Notes: generated by a model not told the origin, from the sequence alone. A stretch of 64,000 bases of DNA from Alsobacter soli (GCF_003004785.1 NZ_PVZS01000007.1:62001-126000); one strand, 5' to 3'. Numbered from the stretch's first letter, positions 52,863-62,354 are shown. Translations and numbers: made by a program.

Positions 52863-54413
52863 ATGAACCCGACACAGACGGTCCTGTCGGAACTGCTGCG
52901 CGAGCAGGCGCGGCGCGATCCGGACGGCGCCTACGCCCGGTTCAACGGAGCGCCGGTCACCTACACCGCGCTCGACCGCCAGTCGGCCGCGCTCGCCGCG
53001 CGCCTGCGGGACGAGGGCCTGGAGCGGGGTGCGCACGTGGCGGTGATGATGCGCAACAGCGCCGCAGCGCTGGCCGTCATCTTCGCCCTGGCCAAGGCCG
53101 GTCTGGTCTGGGTTCCCGTGAACGCCCAGCAGCGCGGCGAGGGCTTGCGCTACCAGCTCGAACATTCGCGGCCGGCCTTCGTCATCGCGGACGCAGATTT
53201 CGAGCCCTCCATCGCGGAAGCGCTGGACGGGCGGGCCGTCCCCAGCCTCTGGCATGCGGACGACGCGAAGGGAACGCTGCAGGATGCGCTTTCCGGGCCC
53301 GCCTCCTTCGAGGAGCCCGCTCCGAGCCTCGATGACCGCTTCGCCATTATGTACACGTCCGGAACGACCGGACGCCCCAAGGGCGCCATCGTCACCCACC
53401 GCATGCTCCTGCTCGCGAGCCACGCCGTCGGGCTCGTCTCGGCTGGACGGCCGGGAGACGTCTTTTTCGTCTGGGAGGCCCTCTACCACATCGGCGGCGC
53501 CCAGCTCCTGCCCCTGCCTATGACGCACGGCATCCGCCTCGCCATGGTGGACCGATTCAGCGCCAGCCAGTTCTGGACCCAGGCCAGGGCCGAGGGCGCC
53601 ACCCATATCCACCATCTGGGCGGGATCCTGCAGCTTCTGCTCAAGCAGCCGCCTTCCGAGCTCGACCGGACCCACGGCGTGCGGGTCGCCTGGGGCGGCG
53701 GGTGCCCCCCGGATATCTGGACGCAGTTCCAGGACCGCTTCGGCGTCCACGTGCGCGAGTGCTACGGCATGACCGAGGCCTCGAGCATCACGACCTACAA
53801 CGACACAGGGCTGGTCGGCAGCGTCGGCAAGCCGGTCCCCTGGTTCACGGTCGACCTGCTCGACGCCGCCGGCCAGCCGGTCGCGACGGGCGAACGCGGC
53901 GAGATCGTCGTGCGCACGTCGCTCCCTGGCGCGATCTTTCCCGGGTACTTCGACAATCCGGAAGCCACGGCCCGGGCGCTCCGCGACGGCGCGCTATTCA
54001 CCGGCGACCTCGGCTCCCTCGACGCCGGCGGCGACATGTTCTTCCACGGCCGGATGACCGACAGCGTGCGCTGCCGCGGCGAAAACGTCTCCGCCTGGGA
54101 AGTGGAGCATGTGGCCGCCAGCCACCCGGACGTGGAGGACTGCGCCATGGTCGGCGTGCCGTCCGACATCGGCGAGCAGGATATCAAGCTCTTCCTGAAG
54201 CTCAAGCCGGGGCGCCGGGCCAGCGAGGAGGCGCTCTCGGCCTGGCTGGGCGCGCGTCTCGCGCCCTACCAGAACCCGCGCTACCTTGCTCTTGTCCCCG
54301 ACTTCGAGCGCACGGCGAGCCAGCGCATCATGAAGGGCAAGCTCTCGACCCGCCTGGACGACTGCTTCGACCGGCTCGCGAAGAGCCGCGCCGTGGGAAG
54401 GGCCGCGTCATGA
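52863..54413 (+). CDS. AMP-dependent acyl-CoA ligase (CaiC-like)
   Basis: 516 residues, ANL superfamily. The P-loop is MYTSGTTGRPKGAIVTH, A5 is ECYGMTEASSI, the hinge DGALFTGDLGSLD and RMTDSVRCRGENVSAWEVE, and the C-terminal Lys lies in ASQRIMKGKLS. The start and internal motifs resemble crotonobetaine/carnitine-CoA ligases, so a quaternary-ammonium or related acid is possible; the substrate is not proven. Its stop overlaps the next ATG. Confidence 0.83.
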   Translation: MNPTQTVLSELLREQARRDPDGAYARFNGAPVTYTALDRQSAALAARLRDEGLERGAHVAVMMRNSAAALAVIFALAKAGLVWVPVNAQQRGEGLRYQLEHSRPAFVIADADFEPSIAEALDGRAVPSLWHADDAKGTLQDALSGPASFEEPAPSLDDRFAIMYTSGTTGRPKGAIVTHRMLLLASHAVGLVSAGRPGDVFFVWEALYHIGGAQLLPLPMTHGIRLAMVDRFSASQFWTQARAEGATHIHHLGGILQLLLKQPPSELDRTHGVRVAWGGGCPPDIWTQFQDRFGVHVRECYGMTEASSITTYNDTGLVGSVGKPVPWFTVDLLDAAGQPVATGERGEIVVRTSLPGAIFPGYFDNPEATARALRDGALFTGDLGSLDAGGDMFFHGRMTDSVRCRGENVSAWEVEHVAASHPDVEDCAMVGVPSDIGEQDIKLFLKLKPGRRASEEALSAWLGARLAPYQNPRYLALVPDFERTASQRIMKGKLSTRLDDCFDRLAKSRAVGRAAS

Positions 54414-55492
54414 GCCAAGGATGCGACATTCTCCTGTCCGGCACGGGCGCCTTCGCGGCCCGGATCGCCTTCGACATGGCCGCCATCGCCCGCAAGCCCG
54501 TGCGCTGCGTGATCGCGGGGCGCAACCGGGAGCGGTTGTCCTGGCTGGTGACCGCCGCCAACGCCAGGGCCAAGATCTTCGGGACCCCGGCCCGCTTCGC
54601 GGAATTCGGCGTGGACCTTCTGGCCGAGGGCGCCGCGGCCGAGATGCTTGGGGCGACCGCGCCCCGGCTCGTGGTGCAGGCCGCATCCGTCCAGACCTCC
54701 GCCGTGATCGCGCGGACGGACGACGCCTGGTCGGCCCTGGTGCGCGACGGGGGCCTCAGCGCCACGGCGGTGGCCCAAGCGCTGATCTCGTCCCGGGTCG
54801 CAGCCGCGACGGCCGCGGCCGGCCGGGATATCCGTTTCGTCAACTGCTCGTTCCCGGACGTAGTCAACGGCCTCATCGCCGCCATGGGCTACCCGGTGCT
54901 CTGCGGCATCGGGAACGTCGCGATCCTGTCTTCCGTGTTCGCGGGCGCCCGCGACCTCGATCCCTCCCGCATCAAGATTCTGGCCCACTACCAGAACCTG
55001 GCTCCGTTCCGGCTGCCCCGGGAAGGCCGGACCGGCCGTCCGCCGCGGGTCTGGATCGACGGCCGGGAGATCGAAGGTGTGTTCGAGGCGTTCAGCGACG
55101 TGAAGCTGACCCCCGAGCCGGTGATCGACGTCTCCGGCGCGTCCGGCGCGCCCTTGTTCCTGGCGCTTTCGTCGGGCGATGACTGGACCGGGCATGTCCC
55201 CGGCCCGCATGGATTGCCGGGCGGCTATCCGGTTCGCCTGAGCGGCGGCGCTCTCGAACTGCATCTTCCCGCCGGCCTGTCTCGCGACGATGCGATCGCC
55301 TGGAACGGCTCGTTCGAGGCCGAGAAGGGCCTCGTCGTCGATCGACAGGGACGGGCCGCCTACACTGGGCGTTTGCGCGACCTGCTCGCAATCCATTCGC
55401 CGGACCTCGCCAAGGGCTTCGATGTTCGAGACATCGAGGACGTCTACCTCGAGATGCAGCGGCTTCGCGCGCGTCTCGAAGCGACCTCCTGA
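54410..55492 (+). CDS. Unknown protein with an N-terminal Rossmann-like domain
   Basis: 360 residues. The N-terminus ILLSGTGAFAARIAFDMAAIARKPVRCVIAGRNRERL resembles an NAD(P) Rossmann fold, though the glycine pattern (GTGAFA) is atypical. The middle has NCSFPDVVNGLIAAMGYPVLCGIGNVA. The overall pattern recalls saccharopine-dehydrogenase-like proteins, but no firm family call is possible. Overlap with the ligase stop (ATGA) shows it is made together with it, so it probably acts on the same CoA-linked or free substrate. Confidence 0.7.
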   Translation: MSQGCDILLSGTGAFAARIAFDMAAIARKPVRCVIAGRNRERLSWLVTAANARAKIFGTPARFAEFGVDLLAEGAAAEMLGATAPRLVVQAASVQTSAVIARTDDAWSALVRDGGLSATAVAQALISSRVAAATAAAGRDIRFVNCSFPDVVNGLIAAMGYPVLCGIGNVAILSSVFAGARDLDPSRIKILAHYQNLAPFRLPREGRTGRPPRVWIDGREIEGVFEAFSDVKLTPEPVIDVSGASGAPLFLALSSGDDWTGHVPGPHGLPGGYPVRLSGGALELHLPAGLSRDDAIAWNGSFEAEKGLVVDRQGRAAYTGRLRDLLAIHSPDLAKGFDVRDIEDVYLEMQRLRARLEATS

Positions 55493-55536
55493 CCCGGCGG
55501 CGCCGCCCAGCCCCCTCTTGCCGAGAGCTTGCGACC

Positions 55537-56973
55537 ATGCTCGACCGAACCGCGCCGCAGACGGCCAAGCCCACCAAGATCTCCTGGTGGCTTGACGAAG
55601 CCCTCGCCAGCGAGCGGGACGCTCCCGAGACCCCGGCCTTGCGCGGCTCTCTCGAAGCCGACGTCACAGTGGTCGGCGGCGGCTTCACCGGACTTTGGAC
55701 GGCCCTCCTGCTCAAGGAGCGCAAGCCCGATCTTCGGGTGGCCCTGATCGAGGCGGATATCTGCGGCGCCGGCGCCAGCGGGATGAACGGCGGCAAGGTC
55801 CACGGCTACTGGGCCGCGCTGCGGGGTCTCTCCGCGACGGTCGGCCCCGACGGCGCGCTCGAGGCCGCGCGCCTGGGCACGATGGCGCAGGACGCCATTC
55901 GCGCCTTCTGCACGGCCCCAGGGCGCGATGTGTGGTGGAGAGAGTCCGGCAACCTGCGCGTCTCCACCTCGGAGGCGCAGGACGGGAAGCTGGATCTCGC
56001 CTTGGAAGCGGCCCGCCGCCTCGGCGCGCCCGACACCGCGGTGCGGCTGGACAAGGCCGAACTCGACCGGCGCATCCGATCGCCGAAGTTCCGCCGGGGC
56101 ATCTTCTACCCGGAGGGCGCGAACCTCCATCCTGCCCGGCTGGCGCGAGAACTGCGCAAGGCGTGCGTCCAGGCGGGCGTGAGCCTTTTCGAGCACACCT
56201 GCATGACGCGGATCGAGGAGGCGGACGAATGCGTCGTCCACACGGACTCGGGCCAAATCCGCTGCAGGCAGGTCGTGCTAGCGACCAATGTCGCGCTCGC
56301 CACCCATCCGTTGGCCTCGGCGCACCTGGCCGTCTTTTCGTCGTACGCCGTGATGAGCGAGCCCATCCCGGACATGCACGAGCGCATCGGCTGGCCGGCT
56401 GACGAGGGCGTCGCCGACCTGCGCATGTTCCTCCACTACTTCCGCAAGGCGCAGGGTGACCGCATCCTCATGGGCTCCGGCTCCGGACCCATCGCGTTCA
56501 ACGCCCGCTACCACGACCGCGCCATGAACGAGGACGAGGCCTCCGCCGCCAGGGCGCAAGAGGCCCTGTGGCGCCTTCTGCCGGATCTCGGCAGATCTGG
56601 GATCGCCAAGGCTTGGGGCGGCGGGATCGACATCTCAGCGGACCGGCTGCCGTTCTTCAAAACGTCCGACAAGGGTCGGGTGCATATCGGCTGCGGCTTT
56701 TCCGGCCATGGGGTCAACGCGACCCGCATCGGGGGGGAATGCCTTTCGTCCCTGATCCTGGGCGAGCGCAACGCCTGGACGGAGTCGCTCTTCTGCCGGC
56801 GGTCGCCGCCGCGCTTTCCTCCCGAACCGTTCAAGACGGTGGGAGGACGTATGGTGCGCGCGGCGATCCTGTCCTGCGAGGAAGCCGAGGACCGCGGGGA
56901 ACAACCCGGCACGGCGGCGCGCTTCGGAGCCTGGTTGCCGCGGGCGCTGAACATCAAGGTGGGAATGCGCTAG
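55537..56973 (+). CDS. FAD-dependent amine oxidoreductase (DAO family, PuuB-like)
   Basis: 478 residues. The FAD loop is VTVVGGGFTGLWTALLLKERKP near residue 45. The SGMNGGKVHGYW segment and C-terminal HIGCGFSGHGVN are typical of gamma-glutamylputrescine oxidase-like proteins. The last 50 residues form a basic extension. It is the last gene of the ligase/importer operon, 44 bases after the unknown Rossmann protein. It probably oxidises the imported amine or its derivative. Confidence 0.83.
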   Translation: MLDRTAPQTAKPTKISWWLDEALASERDAPETPALRGSLEADVTVVGGGFTGLWTALLLKERKPDLRVALIEADICGAGASGMNGGKVHGYWAALRGLSATVGPDGALEAARLGTMAQDAIRAFCTAPGRDVWWRESGNLRVSTSEAQDGKLDLALEAARRLGAPDTAVRLDKAELDRRIRSPKFRRGIFYPEGANLHPARLARELRKACVQAGVSLFEHTCMTRIEEADECVVHTDSGQIRCRQVVLATNVALATHPLASAHLAVFSSYAVMSEPIPDMHERIGWPADEGVADLRMFLHYFRKAQGDRILMGSGSGPIAFNARYHDRAMNEDEASAARAQEALWRLLPDLGRSGIAKAWGGGIDISADRLPFFKTSDKGRVHIGCGFSGHGVNATRIGGECLSSLILGERNAWTESLFCRRSPPRFPPEPFKTVGGRMVRAAILSCEEAEDRGEQPGTAARFGAWLPRALNIKVGMR

Positions 56974-57196
56974 ACGGGATTTCGGCTCTCGGCCCGAGCG
57001 GACGCTCGGAAGCTCAGTTCCTGTCCCTCGCCCGCTCCCACCATTGGCCTGCCAGCGGCAGAGGTTTGGCTGCTCCTTTCGTGATGAGCGCCTGACGCGC
57101 TCTAGATGACTGCGGTGAAGGCGATCACCGTCCATGCTTGCAAGCCCCGACCCTGGCGGCCCGAAGATTTTTGCATAGCAGCATTGGCGAGCAAGC

Positions 57197-57217
57197 CATT
57201 GTTGCGCTGCAGCAATG
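57197..57217. promoter_or_regulatory. CATTG-type inverted repeat before a small gene
   Basis: CATTGTTGCGCTGCAGCAATG is a nearly symmetric dyad 45 bp before the 57263 start. TGC/GCA arms of this kind resemble PhaR-type sites at phasin promoters, but the regulator is not known here. Confidence 0.4.
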
Positions 57218-57262
57218 GGATTATTTGACCGCGCAAAGACCGTTTCTCGAAGGAATCGTGGA

Positions 57263-57406
57263 ATGACCGCGCTTGCGCTCTCCCAAACCACTGGCCCGCG
57301 TGAGGGCCTCCTGGCCCGACTGGCTCGCTTTTTCAGCCTGTTCTGCGAAGCCTACGCCGAAGCCTTGGCCACGCAGCGCCGCCTGACCGCCCGCTTCCCG
57401 GAGTGA
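57263..57406 (+). CDS. Small basic protein, Rhizobiales-type
   Basis: 47 residues ending FFSLFCEAYAEALATQRRLTARFPE, which resembles short conserved Rhizobiales proteins with an aromatic-rich helix and an RFP/RYP-type C-terminus. The ATG at 57263 with AAGGAA upstream is favoured; an in-frame ATG at 57215 would overlap the inverted repeat. Function unknown. Confidence 0.5.
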   Translation: MTALALSQTTGPREGLLARLARFFSLFCEAYAEALATQRRLTARFPE

Positions 57407-57718
57407 TCTTGGGGCGCGATGAGACGCCGGAACAAGTGCGCCCGTTGAGGCGGCGGCTCGCTTGATTGCTTCGCCTGACTGGACCAGTCGGCCGCCTGAT
57501 CTTTCAGCGGGATCCGTCCTGTTAACGCACTGGCGAGCGCAGAAGGCGAACCAACCCGCCGTTCGGAACGCCTCCGGAGCCCGTCCGGAAAGCTCTCCTC
57601 TGGTCCGAAACGAGTGAAACATCTTCTTTCCAGACCGAATGGTAACGTGACAACCTGCTGCGCCGAACGTTCAATAAGGGCTTGACGGTATACCCCGGCT
57701 CCAACGCTGGAGGGTAAC
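57407..57718. other. Intergenic stretch without a recognised gene
   Basis: 312 bases between the small protein and the methyltransferase gene. No repeat of the other families and no clear promoter was seen, apart from the GGAGGG ribosome site of the next gene near its end. Confidence 0.4.
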
Positions 57719-58711
57719 TTGTTGATCAGCCCACGTATGCTTGCGGTTGGCCTTGCCACGCTCGTCCCCGGGCTCCGAAGCCTGACCGGCAGGAGAACGG
57801 GAGGCACGGTGTCCTCCTGCTACTGCTATTCGGTCTGGCTGCGTCACTTGTGCATGCTTCATGAGCATGGGCTGCCGACGGACTTCGAGACCGTGGCCGA
57901 ACTTGGCCCAGGCGACTCGCTCGGCGCCGGCCTCGCCGCCCTCCTGTGCGGAGCCGAGCGCTACATTGCGCTTGATGCGGTCCGATACGCCGACAGGGCC
58001 ACGAACCTGCGCGTGTTCGACGAGCTGGTCGAACTCTTCCGGAATCGCGCGCCCATCCCAGATCAGCGGGAGTTCCCACGCGTTCAGCCCCCGCTGCGCT
58101 CGTACGCGTTTCCGTCGGATCTGCTGACGCCGGCCCGCCTTGAAGCGGCCCTCAGCCCGGATCGGGTAGGCCGGATCCGCGCGGCCCTCGCCGCGCTCGG
58201 CACGGACCGCCGCGACGGACCGATCTGCTATCACGCTCCGTGGACGGCCGACATGATCGACGATGCGTCGGTCGACCTGGTGTTCTCGCAGGGCGTTCTT
58301 CAGTTCGTTGAAGACATCCCGGCCGCGTACGCCGCAATGGCGCGGTGGCTGAGGCCAGACGGTGTGATGTCCCACGAGGTCACGTTCCAGTCGATCGGGA
58401 TCACGACCGAGTGGAACGGCCATTGGGCCTGTTCCGAACCGCTCTGGAAGCTCGCGGTGGGCAACAGGCGCCACGCCACCAACCGCGTGCCTCATTCGGC
58501 GTACGTGTCCCTGTTGCAAGACATGGGATGGCGCATCCTGACGGAGGTGCGCGTCGAACGGTCGTCAGGCATCGACCGCAGCCAGCTCGCCTGCCCTTAC
58601 CGGCACCTGAGCGACCGGGATCTCTCGACGAGCAGTTCCCTGCTGCAGTCGATGAGGCAGACAGCCTCTCCCCCGCAATTCGCCAGGGCGGCCGTCGCGA
58701 AGGCGACGTAG
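57719..58711 (+). CDS. Class I SAM-dependent methyltransferase-like protein
   Basis: 330 residues. Motif I is VAELGPGDSLGAGLAALLCGAERYIALD (about 57-85), followed by a late DDASVDLVFSQGVLQFVEDIPAAYAAMARWLRPDGVMSHEV, the usual methyltransferase motifs II-III. The start is TTG at 57719 with GGAGGG just upstream; the first in-frame ATG is seven codons in. The target is unknown. The next gene is a lipid-modifying enzyme of the same strand, about 160 bases away. Confidence 0.72.
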   Translation: MLISPRMLAVGLATLVPGLRSLTGRRTGGTVSSCYCYSVWLRHLCMLHEHGLPTDFETVAELGPGDSLGAGLAALLCGAERYIALDAVRYADRATNLRVFDELVELFRNRAPIPDQREFPRVQPPLRSYAFPSDLLTPARLEAALSPDRVGRIRAALAALGTDRRDGPICYHAPWTADMIDDASVDLVFSQGVLQFVEDIPAAYAAMARWLRPDGVMSHEVTFQSIGITTEWNGHWACSEPLWKLAVGNRRHATNRVPHSAYVSLLQDMGWRILTEVRVERSSGIDRSQLACPYRHLSDRDLSTSSSLLQSMRQTASPPQFARAAVAKAT

Positions 58712-58868
58712 GCCAAACTTGGCCTGACTGGTAAAGGCGTCCCCGACTGGCTTGCACAAAGCCAATTTGACTCCTCCGCCGCAGCTTGCTGCAACCTGCA
58801 TGCGGCAAGCGGCGGGCTCGCGCTTGCGCGTGCGCCGGCGCGTTCCGCATCCGATTTTTGGGGGACTC

Positions 58869-60116
58869 ATGGACCTGATCGAGCGGCTCTTGGCCAGAGG
58901 GCTGCACGGCGCCATCCATCGCGGATCTCTCGCCGTGACCTTCGCTTCGGGGGACGTCCGGCGCTTCGGGGATGGAAGCGGTCCCGCGCTCGCAGCGCGC
59001 TTCACGGACCGGCGGGCCCAGGCCCTGATGGCCCTCGACCCCGATTTGCGCTTCGGCGAACTCTACATGGACGGGCGCTTCGTCCCGGTAGCCGGATCCA
59101 TCCGCGACATCCTCGGCCTCTTTTACGAGAATGCGGAGGCACAAGCGCAACCGTGGCTCGCGAGGGTCCTGGCCGCCGTCCGCTTTCGCGCGCGCCGGCT
59201 TGCGCGCTCAAACCTGCCGGCGCGGTCGCGGCGGAACGTGGCCCATCACTACGACCTGGACGAGCGCCTGTTCCGGCTCTTCCTGGACGAGGACATGCAG
59301 TACAGCTGCGCCTACTTCGCCAAGGACGACGATACGCTCGAGCAGGCCCAGGCGGCAAAGAAGCGACGGCTGGCCGCAAAGCTTCACCTCGGGCCCGGTT
59401 CGCGCGTCCTGGACATCGGCTGCGGGTGGGGCGGACTGGCGCTCACTCTCGCCGACGCCGGCGCTGGCGAGGTTCTCGGGGTCAGCCTTGCGGAGGAGCA
59501 AATCCGGGTGGCCCGCCAGCGCGCGTCGAATGCGGGGCTGGAGGATCGAGTCCGGTTCGAGCTGACCGACTACCGAAGTCTGGAGGGCCGTTTCGACCGG
59601 ATCGTTTCGGTCGGCATGTTCGAGCACGTCGGCGTAAATTTCTACCGAACATTTTTCCAGAAGGCGGCCCGTCTCTTGGCTGACGACGGGGTCATGGTCC
59701 TCCACACGATCGGCTCGTCAGAAGCGCCGGGCTTCGTGACCCCCTGGCTCGACAAATACATCTTCCCCGGCGGCGATATTCCGTCACTCTCCGAGATCGT
59801 GCCTCGCGTGGAGCGCGCCGGCCTGATCGTCACGGACGTGGAGGTGTTGCGCTTCCACTACGCCCTGACCCTGGCGGAGTGGGCTCGCCGCTTCCAGCGG
59901 CGTCGCGCCGAGGCGGCGGCCCTCTACGACGAGCGGCTCTGCCGCATGTGGGAATTCTATCTGGCCGCGGCCGAGTGCGCGTTCCTTCACGAGAACCTGG
60001 TGGTGTTCCAGATCCAGTTGGCCCGCTCGGCGCGCGCTCTGCCGCGCACGCGCGATTACATGTCCGCTAGCCTCGCTACGCGAGCGGAAGCGTCAAGGGC
60101 GCCGGCGCAGGCCTAG
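58869..60116 (+). CDS. cfa: Cyclopropane-fatty-acid-phospholipid synthase family methyltransferase
   Basis: 415 residues. The N-terminal domain includes GELYMDGRFVPVAGSIRDIL. The SAM domain has HYDLDERLFRLFLDEDMQYSCAYF, motif I VLDIGCGWGGLAL, SVGMFEHVGV and YIFPGGDIPSLSEI, all marks of the CFA synthase family. The protein methylates unsaturated phospholipid acyl chains at the inner membrane. The ATG at 58869 follows GGGGGACTC; the open frame upstream is not part of the domain. Confidence 0.9.
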   Translation: MDLIERLLARGLHGAIHRGSLAVTFASGDVRRFGDGSGPALAARFTDRRAQALMALDPDLRFGELYMDGRFVPVAGSIRDILGLFYENAEAQAQPWLARVLAAVRFRARRLARSNLPARSRRNVAHHYDLDERLFRLFLDEDMQYSCAYFAKDDDTLEQAQAAKKRRLAAKLHLGPGSRVLDIGCGWGGLALTLADAGAGEVLGVSLAEEQIRVARQRASNAGLEDRVRFELTDYRSLEGRFDRIVSVGMFEHVGVNFYRTFFQKAARLLADDGVMVLHTIGSSEAPGFVTPWLDKYIFPGGDIPSLSEIVPRVERAGLIVTDVEVLRFHYALTLAEWARRFQRRRAEAAALYDERLCRMWEFYLAAAECAFLHENLVVFQIQLARSARALPRTRDYMSASLATRAEASRAPAQA

Positions 60117-60148
60117 GAACTCGCACCGGTTCGCCCCCTGCTCGCCCA

Positions 60149-60622
60149 TCAGGACCGGCGGCGCCAAACCTGGGTGCGGCCGAACAGGGAGACGCCCTTG
60201 AAGCCGCGAACCTCCAGGGCCTGGCCATTCGGGCGGAGCTTCGCCTCCAGTTGGTATGTGTCCCCCGTGTCGGGGTCCAGGATCTGACCGCCCCGGTAGC
60301 CCTCGGGCGTTCGCTTCAGGTCCCGGATCACCGTCAGGCCGACCACCGGCGCATCCTTGAGGGGGCCCTGGCAACGGCTGCACACGGGATTCTCGGGTTC
60401 GCCCGGCTCGGGAAAGACCTTCACGATCACGCCTTCGACGACGCCGCCGCGCTCCCTGAGCGCGACGAAGGCGCCAACCTGGCCATCCTCGTCGACCTGC
60501 TCCCACTCGCCCACGATGGGATCCTGCCCCTTGGGCCCGGCGGCGGTCACGGAGGCGAACGCCAGCATCGCGAGAACAGCGATCGCCGCGGTGCGTGGAA
60601 GCGCAAGGGGAGTTCGGACCAT
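60149..60622 (-). CDS. DUF2147 family exported protein
   Basis: 157 residues. A signal peptide (about 8-28, ending VTAAG) is followed by the DUF2147 pattern: DPIVGEWEQVDEDGQVGAFVALRERGG, a CSRC pair, DLKRTPEGYRGGQILDPDTGDTYQLEAKLRPNGQALEVRGFKG. Periplasmic, function unknown. Longer in-frame starts upstream lack a signal. It is convergent with the cfa gene. Confidence 0.85.
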   Translation of the reverse strand: MVRTPLALPRTAAIAVLAMLAFASVTAAGPKGQDPIVGEWEQVDEDGQVGAFVALRERGGVVEGVIVKVFPEPGEPENPVCSRCQGPLKDAPVVGLTVIRDLKRTPEGYRGGQILDPDTGDTYQLEAKLRPNGQALEVRGFKGVSLFGRTQVWRRRS

Positions 60623-60823
60623 GGCTGCGGCCTCGTTGGGGGTGAGAACAGGCCCGATCAGGCCGGGATCACGGCCGTTCCCGCCATGTCGCGTTCCTAG
60701 CATCCGATGGGCGAGTATGTGGACGTTCAGCGCCGCTGCATCAAGTCGAAAGTGGAGCCAGCCCCAGGTCAATTCTCGCTGAACTCAGAGTAGCGCGGGC
60801 GCTTCAACACGTTTTGGTGGGAC

Positions 60824-60838
60824 CTCCATTTTTTGGAG
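60824..60838 (+). promoter_or_regulatory. Putative activator site CTCCA-N5-TGGAG (site 1)
   Basis: CTCCATTTTTTGGAG dyad in the 380-base gap before the aminotransferase gene. It ends 76 bp before the first base of the sigma-54 element at 60914, the same spacing as at site 2. Confidence 0.55.
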
Positions 60839-60913
60839 CCATGCGTGCGCGTTCAATACTCTGGAGAGGCGGCGGCGCTCCTTGTTTCAAGCATTTAGCG
60901 CTGCGCCTGATGC

Positions 60914-60928
60914 TGGCACGGAGGTTGC
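60914..60928 (+). promoter_or_regulatory. Sigma-54 (-24/-12) promoter of the aminotransferase gene
   Basis: TGGCACGGAGGTTGC matches the TGGCACG-N4-TTGC consensus fully. Predicted +1 is near 60940, about 63 bases before the ATG at 61003. The rest of the 60623-61002 gap shows nothing else clear. Confidence 0.75.
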
Positions 60929-61002
60929 GAAGACATCTCGACCACTGGCGCGAGCCACGGCTCCGTTCCGTCCCACCTCCTCCACACCAGCGCGAGCTTC
61001 CC

Positions 61003-62346
61003 ATGAACTACATGCCTGCCCACTCCCGCACCGCGAGGAGCGGCGTCCTGTTCGATGCGGCCCGCCGGGTCATTCCGGGCGGCGTCAACAGCACCGCCCG
61101 CGCCACCTGGTCGGGGTGGACGCCCTATCCGCTCTTCGTGGAGCGTGGAACGGGGTCGCGCATCGAGGATGCGGACGGCAACGTCTACATCGACTACCTG
61201 CTGGGCCTGGGACCGATGATCCTGGGCCACCGGCCGCCGGAGGTCACGCAGGCGGTCGTGGACTTCATCGAGAACCGCGGCACGGTGTTCGCGCTGCCCA
61301 CGGCGGACGAGGCCGTGCTGGCGGAGAAGATCGTCGCCGCCCTCCCCTCCGTGGAGCAGGTCCGGCTCTGCAACACCGGGACCGAGGCCGTGCTCTACGC
61401 CACGCGCCTGGCCCGGGCTTTCACCGGCCGGCACAAGATCGTCCGCTTCGAGGGCATGTATCACGGCTTCTCGGACGCGGTGTACTGGAGCAAGCATCCC
61501 TCGCTCGAGAAGGCCGGCCCGGACAGCCGTCCCCAACCGGTGGCGCAGGGGCCGGGGATGCCCAAGGGCGTCGAGGCCAACCTCATCATCCTGCCGTGGA
61601 ACGACGCCGACGCGTTGCGCGACGTTGTTTGGACCCATGGGCACGAGATCGCCGCCGTGCTGACAGAACCCCTAATGTGCAACACGGGCTGCATCCTGCC
61701 AGAGCCGGGATATCTCGAGGCCATGCGCGCCATCACGGCCGAGGCTGGCATTCTGCTGATTTTCGACGAGGTCATCACGGGCTTCCGGCTTGGCCTGGCC
61801 GGCGCCCAGGGACGGCTCGGGATCAAGCCCGATCTCTCCGTTTTCGCGAAAGGCCTGGGCGGCGGCTTCCCGGTCGCGGCCATGGGCGGACGACGGGACG
61901 TCATGTCCTTGGTGGACCAGGGCCGCGTGTCGATGGCCGGCACCTACACAGCCAATGGCATCGCGATCGCGGCCGCGAACGCCACCCTGGACATGCTGGC
62001 CCGCCCGGGATTCTACGAAAACCTGGACGCGGTGTCCGACCGGCTTCGGCTGGGGCTTGAAGACGTCCTGCAGGACGCCGGGCTTCCCGCCCATGTGGTC
62101 GGCCTCGGCCCGCTCATGCAGGTCTGGTTCTCCGAGAAGCCGATCCGGAACTACCGCGAGGCGGAGCGCCACGCCGACCAGGCCCTCTTCGATCGGTGGT
62201 GGCGCGGCATGCTCAGCCGCGGCGTGCTCTTCCACCCGGGCGCGTACGAGAACCTCTTCGTGTCGGCCGCCCACTCGGCGGAAGACGTCGACGCCACCCT
62301 GGACGCGGCCCGTGACACGGCCCAGGAGCTGCTGCGGGGCGCCTGA
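61003..62346 (+). CDS. Class III PLP aminotransferase (glutamate-1-semialdehyde aminomutase-like)
   Basis: 447 residues. It begins GVLFDAARRVIPGGVNSTAR, with PLP-site features NTGTEAVLYATRLARAFTGR, FDEVITGFRLG and the Lys in DLSVFAKGLGGGFPVAA. It is close to HemL in fold, but catabolic relatives are common. A sigma-54 promoter argues for an inducible role such as nitrogen or amine use, not haem synthesis. The substrate is unknown. The gene that shares its promoter architecture, 63397, encodes a HAD-IB phosphatase. Confidence 0.85.
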   Translation: MNYMPAHSRTARSGVLFDAARRVIPGGVNSTARATWSGWTPYPLFVERGTGSRIEDADGNVYIDYLLGLGPMILGHRPPEVTQAVVDFIENRGTVFALPTADEAVLAEKIVAALPSVEQVRLCNTGTEAVLYATRLARAFTGRHKIVRFEGMYHGFSDAVYWSKHPSLEKAGPDSRPQPVAQGPGMPKGVEANLIILPWNDADALRDVVWTHGHEIAAVLTEPLMCNTGCILPEPGYLEAMRAITAEAGILLIFDEVITGFRLGLAGAQGRLGIKPDLSVFAKGLGGGFPVAAMGGRRDVMSLVDQGRVSMAGTYTANGIAIAAANATLDMLARPGFYENLDAVSDRLRLGLEDVLQDAGLPAHVVGLGPLMQVWFSEKPIRNYREAERHADQALFDRWWRGMLSRGVLFHPGAYENLFVSAAHSAEDVDATLDAARDTAQELLRGA

Positions 62347-62354
62347 GCCCCGCC

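Noticed and set aside
61003-62346. Housekeeping hemL for tetrapyrrole synthesis
   Set aside because: Alphaproteobacteria normally make 5-aminolevulinate with HemA, and the gene has a sigma-54 promoter, so a catabolic role is more likely.
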